Source: Bacillota bacterium (GTDB lineage Bacteria; Bacillota; Clostridia; Christensenellales; UMGS416). Taken from it: 64,000 bases of DNA. The stretch spans positions 1 to 64,000 of the forward strand of contig JAEZSE010000034.1 in assembly GCA_023421955.1 (NCBI GenBank), written 5' to 3'. Under the pieces are notes generated by a model that had not been told where the DNA came from, ran no database searches, and worked only from the letters and a program-made list of their open reading frames with translations. A program made the position numbers and the translations under genes. The stretch's first letter is position 1. Each line of letters begins with the position of its first letter. Below, one piece after another: positions 35,084-43,374 of the stretch.

Positions 35084-35821
35084 TCAGTTCATCCCGCCGT
35101 CCACGCTGATCACCTGGCCGGTGATGTAGCTGGCGCAATCGGAACAAAGGAAAGACACCAGGCCTGCCACATCCTCCGGAGTGCCCAGCCGGCCCAGCGT
35201 GACGCGGCTTGCGATTGCGCCCCGCTGCTCGTCGTTGAGCGCGGCGGTCATGTCTGTTTGGATGTAACCAGGAGCCACAGCGTTCACGCGGATGCCCCTA
35301 CCGCCCAACTCCTTGGCTGCGGAAAGGGTAAGCCCGATGATGCCGGCCTTGCTGGCAGCATAATTGGCCTGGCCGGCGTTGCCATGGATGCCGATGACAG
35401 AGCTCAGGTTGATGATGACACCGCGCTTTTGTTTCATCATCGGCCTTGTGGTATGGCGGGTCATATTGAAGCAGCCGTTCAGGTTCACACGGACGACGTC
35501 GTTGAAGTCAGACTCGCTCATCATCGCGATCAGCCGGTCACGGGTAACACCGGCGTTGTTCACAAGCACATCCACCGACCCAAAGGCATCGAGGGCAGCC
35601 TTGACCAGTGCGCCAGCCTGATCATAATCGGACACATCAGCCTGAAAGGCCTTTGCCTCCGCTCCCATGACCGCGATCTCATCGCACAGCGACTGCGCCT
35701 CTGCCTCGCTGGCGCGGTAGTTGAGCACCAGGTGATAGCCGTCTTTGGCGAGCTGCAGCGCGATGGCCCGGCCAATGCCACGGGATGCGCCTGTCACAAT
35801 GGCTGTCTTGTTACCGCTCAT
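35084..35821 (-). CDS. fabG: 3-oxoacyl-ACP reductase FabG
   Basis: 245 residues, short-chain dehydrogenase: TGASRGIG nucleotide-binding motif, NNAG, Ser in INLSSVIG and the YAASK catalytic pair, ending ITGQVISVDGGM as in FabG. Reduces 3-oxoacyl-ACP with NADPH. Start overlaps fabD stop by 4 bp (ATGA). Confidence 0.95.
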   Translation of the reverse strand: MSGNKTAIVTGASRGIGRAIALQLAKDGYHLVLNYRASEAEAQSLCDEIAVMGAEAKAFQADVSDYDQAGALVKAALDAFGSVDVLVNNAGVTRDRLIAMMSESDFNDVVRVNLNGCFNMTRHTTRPMMKQKRGVIINLSSVIGIHGNAGQANYAASKAGIIGLTLSAAKELGGRGIRVNAVAPGYIQTDMTAALNDEQRGAIASRVTLGRLGTPEDVAGLVSFLCSDCASYITGQVISVDGGMN

Positions 35822-36756
35822 TGCCGCACCTCCAGGTGTTCCAATGTCTTCGCAAGCGACTCGCTGTCTTCCACATTGACGATCGCAACACCATCCAGCG
35901 TCTTTTTCACAAAGCCAGAAAGCGTCTTGCCGGGGCCCACCTCTACAAAGGTGTCGATGCCGGCGGCAGCCATGGCCCGCAAGGTGTCTTCCCAGTTCAC
36001 CGGGTTGGTAATCTGTAGCGCCATGCGCTCGCGGATGGCCCCATCGTAGGACTGCGCCGTAACATTGGAATAGACGGGGATCACCGGCTGGGCAAAGGAA
36101 ACCTTTGCCAACGCCGGCCTGAAGGCATCGGCTGCGCTTTGCATCAGCGGCGTGTGAAACGCGCCGCTCACGTTTAGGGGCATCACCCGCCGGGCACCCA
36201 GAGCCTGCACCTGTTTGGATGCCTTATCCACGCCGGCTTTGGTGCCGCTGATCACGATCTGGCCGGGGCAATTGAAGTTGCAGGGCCACACACTTTCACC
36301 GGCCTGGCGGGCAAGCTCGCAAGCCCGCTCCACATCGACGCGGCCCATGCCAAGCACAGCTGCCATCGCGCCGGGGTTTCGGGTAGCGCACTCTTCCATG
36401 AGTCTTCCGCGAAAGTCCACCAGCCGCACGGCCTCCGCAACCGGCAGCACCCCTGCGCAGCCAAGCGCGGCATATTCTCCCAACGAAAGACCAGCAGCAG
36501 CCTGAGGCTTCACGCCATATTTGCCAGACAAAAGCCCGGTGATTGCCAGCTCCAGCGCCACCATGGCCGGCTGCACAAAGCTGGTGCGGGAAAGCATTGC
36601 GCCATCCTGATCCACACACATGGCCCAGACATCTCGCCCGGTGGCGTCGCTGGCCTCTTCAAAAGCCTGACGCACCTCGGCATACTGCTCATAGAGCGAC
36701 CGGCCCATGCCGGCTGCCTGCGCCCCCTGCCCGGGGAAAACAAACGCAATCTTCAT
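35818..36756 (-). CDS. fabD: Malonyl-CoA:ACP transacylase FabD
   Basis: 312 residues. N-terminal FVFPGQGAQ, the nucleophile Ser in AGLSLGEYAAL, Arg in LVDFRGRLM and the second His-containing motif SGAFHTPLM. It loads malonate on ACP. The ATG at 36756 shares its A with the last base of the fabK stop (TGATG), with AAGGGGAG upstream. Confidence 0.95.
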   Translation of the reverse strand: MKIAFVFPGQGAQAAGMGRSLYEQYAEVRQAFEEASDATGRDVWAMCVDQDGAMLSRTSFVQPAMVALELAITGLLSGKYGVKPQAAAGLSLGEYAALGCAGVLPVAEAVRLVDFRGRLMEECATRNPGAMAAVLGMGRVDVERACELARQAGESVWPCNFNCPGQIVISGTKAGVDKASKQVQALGARRVMPLNVSGAFHTPLMQSAADAFRPALAKVSFAQPVIPVYSNVTAQSYDGAIRERMALQITNPVNWEDTLRAMAAAGIDTFVEVGPGKTLSGFVKKTLDGVAIVNVEDSESLAKTLEHLEVRQ

Positions 36757-37697
36757 CAAAACACTCCCCTTGACACTTCGTTCATCCGCGAGCGCACCCT
36801 GGCACCGTCAAAGAAGCTGGCGATGATCTCCTCCACCGCCTCCTCACGCTCAATAAAGCACGCTGTTTGGCCTGCCATCACCGAGCCGGTGTCCATGTCG
36901 CCCTCCACAACGGATCGGCGCAGTGAACCCACAGAGCGACGCTCGAACTCCTCCTTGCCATTGGGAGCAAAGTCAAGCTCCGCCAGCTCACGGGCCAGGC
37001 GGTTTCGCACCACCCGCACCGGATGACCGGTGCAAGCGCCAGTCACCATGGTGTCGATATCCTTGGCAGCGATGAGCCTCTGCTTATAGTTCGGATGCAC
37101 AATGCATTCACGGGCTGCCAGAAAGCGCGTGCCCACTTGCACTCCGGCGGCACCCAGCATCAGGGCAGCTGCCACACCGCGCCAGTCAAAGATGCCGCCG
37201 GCGGCCACCACTGGCACTTCCAGGCCAGAGCAAAGTTCAGCCACCAGCACCATCGTGGAAAGCTTGCCGATGTGGCCGCCTGCCTCGCTGCCCTCGCCGA
37301 TCACAGCATCCACGCCATAACGCTGCACACGCTTGCCCAGCGAAAGCGACGGCACCACTGGCAGCACTTTCGAGCCGGATGCCTTCCAGCCCTCCACATA
37401 TTTGCCGGGATCACCGGCCCCGGTAATAATCACTGGCACTTTCAGGTCCATCGTGGCTCTCGCCACCGCATCAGCATGGGGACTCAGCAGCATCACGTTG
37501 ACGCCGAACGGTTTGTCGGTCTGGGCCCGTACCTTCTCCACCTCGGAGACCACCCACTCTGCCGGCGCGTTGCCGGCTGCGATCACACCAAGGCCTCCGG
37601 CCCGACTTACGGCGGCGGCCAGCGTGCTCTCGCTCACCCAGGCCATGCCGCCCTGAATCAGGGGGTATTGGGTGCCCAGAAGCTCGGTCAGCCACAT
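36756..37697 (-). CDS. fabK: Enoyl-ACP reductase II FabK (FMN)
   Basis: 313 residues, nitronate monooxygenase-like TIM barrel of the FabK type: PLIQGGMAWVSESTLAAAVSRAGGLGVIAAGN at the N-terminus, then EGSEAGGHIGKLSTMVL, AAGGIFDWRGVAAALMLGAAGVQVGTRFLA. It performs the last reduction of the cycle with FMN and NADH. Use of FabK rather than FabI predicts low sensitivity to triclosan-type inhibitors by this step. The ATG at 37697 is 4 bp after acpP; a longer in-frame start would run into acpP. Confidence 0.92.
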   Translation of the reverse strand: MWLTELLGTQYPLIQGGMAWVSESTLAAAVSRAGGLGVIAAGNAPAEWVVSEVEKVRAQTDKPFGVNVMLLSPHADAVARATMDLKVPVIITGAGDPGKYVEGWKASGSKVLPVVPSLSLGKRVQRYGVDAVIGEGSEAGGHIGKLSTMVLVAELCSGLEVPVVAAGGIFDWRGVAAALMLGAAGVQVGTRFLAARECIVHPNYKQRLIAAKDIDTMVTGACTGHPVRVVRNRLARELAELDFAPNGKEEFERRSVGSLRRSVVEGDMDTGSVMAGQTACFIEREEAVEEIIASFFDGARVRSRMNEVSRGVF

Positions 37698-37701
37698 GGG
37701 T

Positions 37702-37932
37702 TCAACCCTTGGCGGCGGCGATGAAATCAACGATGTCCTGCACGGTCTTGATCTTGCTGATGTCATCGGTCTCAATCTTCACGCCGAACTCTTCCTCAAA
37801 CGCCATCGCCAGCTCCACCATATCCAGGCTGTCGGCGCCAAGATCCTTCATGATCAGGCTTTCAGGCTTGATGTCTTCTTCCTTGCAATCCAGATTTTCC
37901 ACCAGGATTTCCTTGATCTTTTCCATGCTCAT
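37702..37932 (-). CDS. acpP: Acyl carrier protein
   Basis: 76 residues, acidic, with the phosphopantetheine attachment Ser in GADSLDMVEL. AGGTGA lies 5 nt before the ATG at 37932. Carries growing acyl chains for the Fab enzymes encoded on both sides. Confidence 0.95.
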   Translation of the reverse strand: MSMEKIKEILVENLDCKEEDIKPESLIMKDLGADSLDMVELAMAFEEEFGVKIETDDISKIKTVQDIVDFIAAAKG

Positions 37933-37990
37933 GTGTTTCACCTCATACATTTTTTATTACAATGCAGCAAAGCTGCAGGTTGCCTTGAAA

Positions 37991-38956
37991 CTATTTCCAC
38001 TCAATCCACGCCGATCCCCAAGCAAAGCCCGCGCCAAACGCCACTTCCACAATGTTCTGACCGGGCAGGAGCAGCCCCTTTTGCCGCATTTCATTCAAAG
38101 CGATCGGGATGGACGCAGCGCCTGTGTTGCCATGGCTATCGATATTCATATAGAACTTCTCCATTGGCAGGCCCAGGCGCTTGGCTGCGCTTTCAATAAT
38201 GCGCAGGTTGGCCTGGTGGGGCACAATCCAGTCAATGTCCGAAAGCTGACTGCGCGCCCGCCGCGCCGCTTCGGTCACGGCTTCCGGCACTGCCTCCACC
38301 GCGAAGCGGAACACATCCTGACCGTTCATACGGAATTGGTCATCGAAGGTTGATTCAGCGATCCATGGGTTACGGGCAGGAAACGAGTTTTTCATGAGAG
38401 CACCGGAAACATCGCTCCGGCTGTTGAGATAAAGCCCCCTGATGCCATTCCCGCCCCGGCTGAGCACGTAGGCTCCCGCCCCGTCACCAAACAGCACGCA
38501 GGTGGCGCGGTCAGTCCAGTCAATCAACCGAGTGAGCATCTCAGAGCCTACCACAAGAGCGTGCTCGTAGCCCATTGCTTCCATCATGCTGGCCGCCGTT
38601 GACATCGCATAAATGAGACCGGTGCAGCCACCGGAAAGGTCGAAGGACGGGCCGTCCGATAGGCCCAGGCGCTCCCGCAACAGCGCCGCGGCCATCGGGA
38701 ACAAACAGTCCGGAGAGCTGGACGCCACCACGACAAGGTTGATGTCTGATGGCGCAAGGCCGCTGGTTTCAAGAGCCTGCCTGCCTGCTTTCTCAGCCAT
38801 GTCGAGCACCGTCTCGCCTGCGCTCACATGCCGGCGCTTGATGCCGGTGCGGGTGGTGATCCATTCATCGCTGGTGTCCACCATGCGGGTCAGAACTTCA
38901 TTATCAATAATCGTGGGCGGGTCATAGGCACCCAACCCGGTGATGCTCACATTCAT
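37991..38956 (-). CDS. fabH: 3-oxoacyl-ACP synthase III FabH
   Basis: 321 residues with the KASIII triad: Cys in SGGCTGLIYAM, His in VPHQANLRI and Asn in NTGAASIPIAL. N-terminal ITGLGAYDPPTIIDN and the DEWITTRTGI motif are typical. It starts synthesis by joining acyl-CoA and malonyl-ACP. The start overlaps the accA stop by 4 bp (ATGA). Confidence 0.95.
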   Translation of the reverse strand: MNVSITGLGAYDPPTIIDNEVLTRMVDTSDEWITTRTGIKRRHVSAGETVLDMAEKAGRQALETSGLAPSDINLVVVASSSPDCLFPMAAALLRERLGLSDGPSFDLSGGCTGLIYAMSTAASMMEAMGYEHALVVGSEMLTRLIDWTDRATCVLFGDGAGAYVLSRGGNGIRGLYLNSRSDVSGALMKNSFPARNPWIAESTFDDQFRMNGQDVFRFAVEAVPEAVTEAARRARSQLSDIDWIVPHQANLRIIESAAKRLGLPMEKFYMNIDSHGNTGAASIPIALNEMRQKGLLLPGQNIVEVAFGAGFAWGSAWIEWK

Positions 38957-39906
38957 TGTGCCACTCCAACTTTGCGGTATTTCCGGTAACGGGTATCCAG
39001 CAGCGCCGCCGGCTCCATTTGGCTTAGCTCAGCCAACTCCTGCTCGATCACATCGCCAAGGGACTTTGCGGTGTCTGCCATGGTGGCGATGCGGAGGCCA
39101 CCGGCCGGTTCGGCGATGATGCGGTCACAGATGCCAAGGTTTGTGAGATCCTCGGCGGTCATTTTGAGCGCTTCGGCAGCCTCCGGCGCCTTCTTGGCAT
39201 CTTTGTAGAGGATGCTGGCGCAGCCTTCCGGCGTGATCACCGAGTAGACACTGTGCTCCAGCATGATAAGCCGGTCACAAACGCCCAGCGCCAGCGCGCC
39301 GCCGCTGAAGCCCTCGCCAATCACCACTGAAATGATCGGCACAGGCAGCACGCCCATGCGCTGCAGGTTCAATGCGATGGCCTGGCCCTGGCCACGCTCC
39401 TCTGCCCCGATGCCGCAATAGGCACCGGAGGTATCGATGAAGCAAATGATGGGGCGCCCAAACCGGGCGGCCTGCTCCATGAGACGCAACGCCTTGCGGT
39501 AGCCTTCCGGATGGGGCATGCCGAAATTGCGCTTGATTTTTTGCCCAATAGCGCGGCCCTTTTCGGTGCAGATCACTGTAACAGGCCTGCCCCGAAACAT
39601 CGCGATGCCGCCAACAATGGCCTGGTCGTCGGCATAGGCACGGTCGCCATGCAGCTCCAGGAAATCCTCTGTGAGCGCCTGGATAAACTGCTGGCCGTGG
39701 GGGCGGTCGGTCGCCCGGGCAATCTTCAAAGACTCCCAGACCTTCGGTATAGGCTTTGCCTCAACGGTTGGGGAAGGCTCCTCTTCAGGCTTCGCGGCGG
39801 CCTCGGCCGCCTTCTTTTCTATTTCCTCCAGCAGCGCAGTCTGGCCGGGCATGAGTTTCCTCAGTTCCTCCAGCTTCTGCTTGATGGATTGCAAATGTTC
39901 GCTCAT
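38953..39906 (-). CDS. accA: Acetyl-CoA carboxylase carboxyltransferase subunit alpha
   Basis: 317 residues: N-terminal coiled coil (about 5-40), then LHGDRAYADDQAIVGGIA, the CoA-carboxyltransferase core with FIDTSGAYCGIGAEERGQGQAIA, and GEGFSGGALALGVCDR. Forms the transferase with AccD. The ATG at 39906 follows the accD stop by 1 nt. GGAG precedes it. Confidence 0.95.
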   Translation of the reverse strand: MSEHLQSIKQKLEELRKLMPGQTALLEEIEKKAAEAAAKPEEEPSPTVEAKPIPKVWESLKIARATDRPHGQQFIQALTEDFLELHGDRAYADDQAIVGGIAMFRGRPVTVICTEKGRAIGQKIKRNFGMPHPEGYRKALRLMEQAARFGRPIICFIDTSGAYCGIGAEERGQGQAIALNLQRMGVLPVPIISVVIGEGFSGGALALGVCDRLIMLEHSVYSVITPEGCASILYKDAKKAPEAAEALKMTAEDLTNLGICDRIIAEPAGGLRIATMADTAKSLGDVIEQELAELSQMEPAALLDTRYRKYRKVGVAQ

Positions 39907-39907
39907 G

Positions 39908-40762
39908 TTATGCTCCATGCAGTTTCAGGATTGCCGCCAGCGTCTTGGGCAAGTCGGCGCGGGGCACTACCATATCCAGGAAGCCGTGCTCCAGCAGGAA
40001 CTCGCTGCGCTGGAAACCCTCAGGCAGCTCCTGGCGGAGGGTCTGCTGGATCACCCTCATGCCGGTGAATCCGATCGTGGCACCCGGCTCGGCGATGATG
40101 ATATCGCCCAGCATCGCAAAGCTGGCCGTCACACCGCCGGTGGTAGGGTCGGTGAGCACGGCGATATAGGGCAGTTTGTGCTCCGCCAACCGCTCTACCG
40201 ACATGCTCACCTTGGCCATCTGCATCAGGCTCACCATACCCTCCTGCATCCTGGCCCCACCGGAGCAGCAAAACAGCACCAGCGGCAACTTCCTTTCGAT
40301 GGCCCCGTCGCTCAAGGCCGCCAGACCCTCGCCCAACTGAGCACCCATGCTGGCCATCAGAAACACAGGATCCATGATGCCGATGGCAACCTTGTGGCCG
40401 CCGATTTTGGCAAAACCGGTGATCAATGCGTCATGCCTGCCGTTGGCGGCTCGGTTTTTTACCAGTTTGTTTGCATAATCCGGAAAGCCCAGTGGGTCTT
40501 CAATCGTCTCGGGCAGAGGCAGCTCCTCGAAGCTGCCGGGGTCCACAGTAATTTCCAGGCGGCGGGCAGCTGAAAGCCGCTCATGCCTGCCGCAGGCCGG
40601 GCAGACATCCAGGCTGCGGGCCCAATGCTCCAGGTCAAAGGAAGCGCTGCAGGAGGAGCATTTCCGCTGTTCCGGAGGGGCAGTATCCGGCTCCGGCGCT
40701 CTGTCTTCAAACAGCGGCTTGCGGGGCAGCAGCTTTCGTCCACGTTCAAACAGGGACTGCAT
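39908..40762 (-). CDS. accD: Acetyl-CoA carboxylase carboxyltransferase subunit beta
   Basis: 284 residues. N-terminal zinc ribbon CSSC and CPAC (17-residue spacer), then GHKVAIGIMDPVFLMASMG, GARMQEG and the TDPTTGGVTASFAMLGD loop of the transferase. GGAGGAG lies 4 nt before the ATG at 40762, which overlaps accC by 17 bp. Confidence 0.95.
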   Translation of the reverse strand: MQSLFERGRKLLPRKPLFEDRAPEPDTAPPEQRKCSSCSASFDLEHWARSLDVCPACGRHERLSAARRLEITVDPGSFEELPLPETIEDPLGFPDYANKLVKNRAANGRHDALITGFAKIGGHKVAIGIMDPVFLMASMGAQLGEGLAALSDGAIERKLPLVLFCCSGGARMQEGMVSLMQMAKVSMSVERLAEHKLPYIAVLTDPTTGGVTASFAMLGDIIIAEPGATIGFTGMRVIQQTLRQELPEGFQRSEFLLEHGFLDMVVPRADLPKTLAAILKLHGA

Positions 40763-42119
40763 GCAGCTCCTCCGTGTATCCGGGCAGCACATCCTTCTCC
40801 ACCCAGGAGGTGTGGCAGGACATGTCGCAGAATTCCTTCCGGTTGATCAGGTGCTTGAGGAAATTGATGTTGGTGCCCACACCTTCGATTTTCAACTCAT
40901 CCAACGCCTGGCGCATCCGCTGGATGGCAGCGGCGCGGCTTTCACCATGGGTGACAAGTTTCAGGATCATCGCATCGTAATAAGGCGGAATGGTGCAGCC
41001 CTGATAAACTGCCGTATCCACCCGCACACCGGGGCCGCCGGGCAGGATCAGTGTTTTAACAGTGCCGGGTGACGGCGCAAAGCCCTTGCCGGGCATTTCG
41101 GCGTTTACGCGGCACTCAATGGCGTGGCCGGAGAGCTGGATGGCACTTTGGTCCAGCACAATGCGGTCGCCCATGGCGATGCGCAGCTGGGCCGCCACCA
41201 GATCGATGCCGGTGATCATCTCGGTGATCGTGTGCTCCACCTGGATGCGGGTGTTCATTTCGATGAAATAGGGCTTGCCTGCCTTGTCCACGATGAACTC
41301 CACCGTGCCGGCGTTTTCATAGCCGGCGGCCAGGGCAGCGTCCACTGCCATGCGGCAAAGCTCCCGGTTGGTCTGCTCGGAGACCGATGCCGCCGGGGCT
41401 TCCTCCACTACCTTCTGCTTTTTCCGCTGGATGGAGCAGTCGCGGGTGCCCAGGTGCAGTGTATGGCCATGTTTGTCCGCCAAAATCTGCACTTCAATAT
41501 GCTTGGGGTTTTCAACAAACTTTTCCAGATAGAGACGGCCATCGGAAAATGCGGCTTTGGCCTCGGCAGAGGCTGTGCGGTAGGCCTGCGAAAACTCATG
41601 GGGGCCATAAACGGCGCGGATGCCACGGCCACCTCCGCCGGCGGCTGCTTTCAGCAGGATCGGATAACCAATCTCGCCAGCGAGCTTCAAGCCTTCCTCT
41701 TCACTGGATAAAGGGCCGTCGGAGCCAGGTACCACGGCCACGTTGCGGGCGGCCACCGTCTTGCGGGCGGCGGCCTTGTCACCCATGGCGTCGATCACAT
41801 CGGGGTTCGGCCCGATCCAGGTGATGCCATAGTCAGACAGCATGCGCGCAAACTGGGCGTTTTCAGATAGCATCCCGAAACCGGGGTGCACAGCGTCTGC
41901 ACCGCTTCGCTTGGCGGCGGTGAGCACGGCGTTCTGGTCCAGATAACTGTCCTTCGGATTGGGGCCGCCAATGCAATAACTTTCGTCCGCCAGGCGCACA
42001 TGCAGTGCGTCCTTGTCGGCAGTGGAGCACACCGCCACAGCCTTGAGGCCAAGCTGGTGGCACGCCCGCACAATGCGCACGGCGATCTCGCCCCGGTTGG
42101 CGATCAATACTTTCTTCAT
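40746..42119 (-). CDS. accC: Biotin carboxylase subunit of acetyl-CoA carboxylase
   Basis: 457 residues, ATP-grasp enzyme. KKVLIANRGEIAVRIVRAC at the N-terminus, the glycine-rich AAAGGGGRGIR ATP lid, EMNTRIQVEHTITEMITGIDLV and a C-terminal lid domain. Carboxylates the biotin of AccB. ATG at 42119 follows the accB stop by 1 nt. Confidence 0.96.
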   Translation of the reverse strand: MKKVLIANRGEIAVRIVRACHQLGLKAVAVCSTADKDALHVRLADESYCIGGPNPKDSYLDQNAVLTAAKRSGADAVHPGFGMLSENAQFARMLSDYGITWIGPNPDVIDAMGDKAAARKTVAARNVAVVPGSDGPLSSEEEGLKLAGEIGYPILLKAAAGGGGRGIRAVYGPHEFSQAYRTASAEAKAAFSDGRLYLEKFVENPKHIEVQILADKHGHTLHLGTRDCSIQRKKQKVVEEAPAASVSEQTNRELCRMAVDAALAAGYENAGTVEFIVDKAGKPYFIEMNTRIQVEHTITEMITGIDLVAAQLRIAMGDRIVLDQSAIQLSGHAIECRVNAEMPGKGFAPSPGTVKTLILPGGPGVRVDTAVYQGCTIPPYYDAMILKLVTHGESRAAAIQRMRQALDELKIEGVGTNINFLKHLINRKEFCDMSCHTSWVEKDVLPGYTEELHAVPV

Positions 42120-42120
42120 C

Positions 42121-42591
42121 TCAGCCCTCCAGCGGTTCCACGAGGAACAGCGCCTGGCCCACTTCAACCTCAGCACCATCTTTTATCAGAACCTTCAAAA
42201 TGGTGCCGGAGACTGGGCTGGGGATCTCGTTCATCAGTTTCATCGCTTCCACAATGCACAGTGTCTGGCCGGCCTTCACCGTCTTGCCAACAGCCGCATA
42301 AGGCTCGTCGTCCGGCGAGGGCGCGGAATAGAACATGCCGATGATCGGGCTGGTCACAGTCACGGTTTTCCCGGCCGGATCCGTCTCGGGAGCCGCCGCA
42401 GCAGCTTCCGATGGTATAGCCTGCGCCACTGCGGCGCGAGCAGCCACAGGCACCGGCGAGACAGCGGCTCCGCCACGGCCAAGACGGATCGTGACGCCTT
42501 CGGCAGACACTTCCATCTGGTCAAAGGGCATTTCCCTCAGTGCGTCCAACAACTTCAAAATATCGTCAAGAGATTTCATCTGCGTCACCAT
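42121..42591 (-). CDS. accB: Biotin carboxyl carrier protein of acetyl-CoA carboxylase
   Basis: About 156 residues: a short N-terminal domain (about 5-35), an Ala/Pro-rich linker, and a C-terminal biotinyl domain with the acceptor Lys in EAMKLMNE. The exact start is uncertain: ATG at 42591 has GGAG too close (2 nt), GTG at 42588 has 5 nt, and ATG at 42579 (MKSLDDIL, where homology usually begins) has 14. The SD spacing favours the GTG. First gene of the structural operon, behind an operator-like element also found at the marR gene. Confidence 0.92.
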   Translation of the reverse strand: MVTQMKSLDDILKLLDALREMPFDQMEVSAEGVTIRLGRGGAAVSPVPVAARAAVAQAIPSEAAAAAPETDPAGKTVTVTSPIIGMFYSAPSPDDEPYAAVGKTVKAGQTLCIVEAMKLMNEIPSPVSGTILKVLIKDGAEVEVGQALFLVEPLEG

Positions 42592-42606
42592 CGCTCCATA
42601 TGAGTT

Positions 42607-42656
42607 ATTATAATACCACAAATTCCTGTGTAGTCCTAATATTTCGTATTTCTAAT
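42607..42656 (-). promoter_or_regulatory. accB promoter region with CTAAT-repeat operator
   Basis: TATAAT on the minus strand at 42612-42607. A 23-bp element at 42634-42656 with CTAAT at 42636 and 42652 (16 bp apart) overlaps the -35 region. It is nearly the same as an element at 43296-43318 upstream of the MarR-type gene (19-20 of 23 positions), so both are probably bound by that regulator. Confidence 0.6.
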
Positions 42657-42740
42657 AATTTCATGAAAGTATATACGGAGCAACTCCGGCTGTCAAGCGC
42701 CTGTATGTCACTCCACCAATTGCTCATAAAACCATTGTTT

Positions 42741-43235
42741 TCACTTCCTTTGTGTAAGAATTTTCACCTGGCGCTTGTCCAGTTGCCCCAATTGCTCCTT
42801 GAAGAAATCGCGGAGCCGGGTCATGCCTTCCAGCAGCTCCGGCATTCTGGATTGCTCCAGCCCTTGCAGGAAGGCGTCCACCATCATTTCATGAAAACGC
42901 GCGTGGCGCTCATATGCTTGGCGACCGTCATCAGTCAATTCCACTGAGACACGGCGGCGATCCTGCTCGCTGCGCCGGCGAAGGATATAACCCTTTTCCT
43001 CCAGCCTGTCCACCGTGGCAGTAAGCGTAGGCAGCGTGATCCGGAGTTTCTGCGCAATTTGGCTCATGATGGTCTTGCCCTTGTGGTCGCCCACAACACC
43101 GATCACATGCAGCTCTGACATGGTGAGCGGAAGCATGTCTTCCGTTTCGATCGCTTTGTGTTCCACGCGCAGAATGTCGTTGAACATTTCAATCAGAATG
43201 TCACTCACCACACCGCGATAATCCGGTTCGCTCAT
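42741..43235 (-). CDS. MarR family regulator, probable FabT-like repressor
   Basis: 164 residues with the MarR winged helix: LTMSELHVIGVVGDHKGKTIMSQIAQKLRITLPTLTATVDRLEEKGYILRRRSEQDRRRVSVELTDDGR, flanked by dimerisation helices. Lying directly before the acc-fab operon on the same strand, it occupies the place of fabT in streptococci and relatives, where FabT with acyl-ACP represses fab genes. The ATG at 43235 has CGGAGGG 7 nt before. A shared CTAAT-repeat element at its own promoter and at accB supports self-control and operon control. The fabT name is inferred from context. Confidence 0.85.
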   Translation of the reverse strand: MSEPDYRGVVSDILIEMFNDILRVEHKAIETEDMLPLTMSELHVIGVVGDHKGKTIMSQIAQKLRITLPTLTATVDRLEEKGYILRRRSEQDRRRVSVELTDDGRQAYERHARFHEMMVDAFLQGLEQSRMPELLEGMTRLRDFFKEQLGQLDKRQVKILTQRK

Positions 43236-43266
43236 GCAAACCCTCCGTTCCAGTGACTTCCCGCAT

Positions 43267-43318
43267 AGTATATTGGATTTGCTAATCATTTGCAATCCTA
43301 ATATTTCGCACATCTAAT
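43267..43318 (-). promoter_or_regulatory. Promoter and CTAAT-repeat operator of the MarR-type gene
   Basis: Minus strand TTGCAA (43295-43290), 17 bp, TATACT (43272-43267). CTAAT occurs at 43282, 43298 and 43314, every 16 bp, the last two within the element shared with accB. Confidence 0.65.
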
Positions 43319-43335
43319 GAGTGTGCAAAACCAAG

Positions 43336-43361
43336 ACCCGACGCTGCGCGGCGGGTTTTTA
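43336..43361. terminator. Hairpin terminator between epimerase and regulator genes
   Basis: ACCCG(A)CGC at 43336-43344 pairs with GCG(G)CGGGT at 43348-43356, with TTTTT after it on the plus strand and a weaker T-rich tract on the minus strand. On the minus strand it would end the epimerase gene. Confidence 0.6.
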
Positions 43362-43374
43362 CGTTATGCAGTTG

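Noticed and set aside
33729..35147. Long form of FabF starting inside the fabG-fabF gap
   Set aside because: FabF homology and a GGAGG site begin at 34967; the upstream part has no match.
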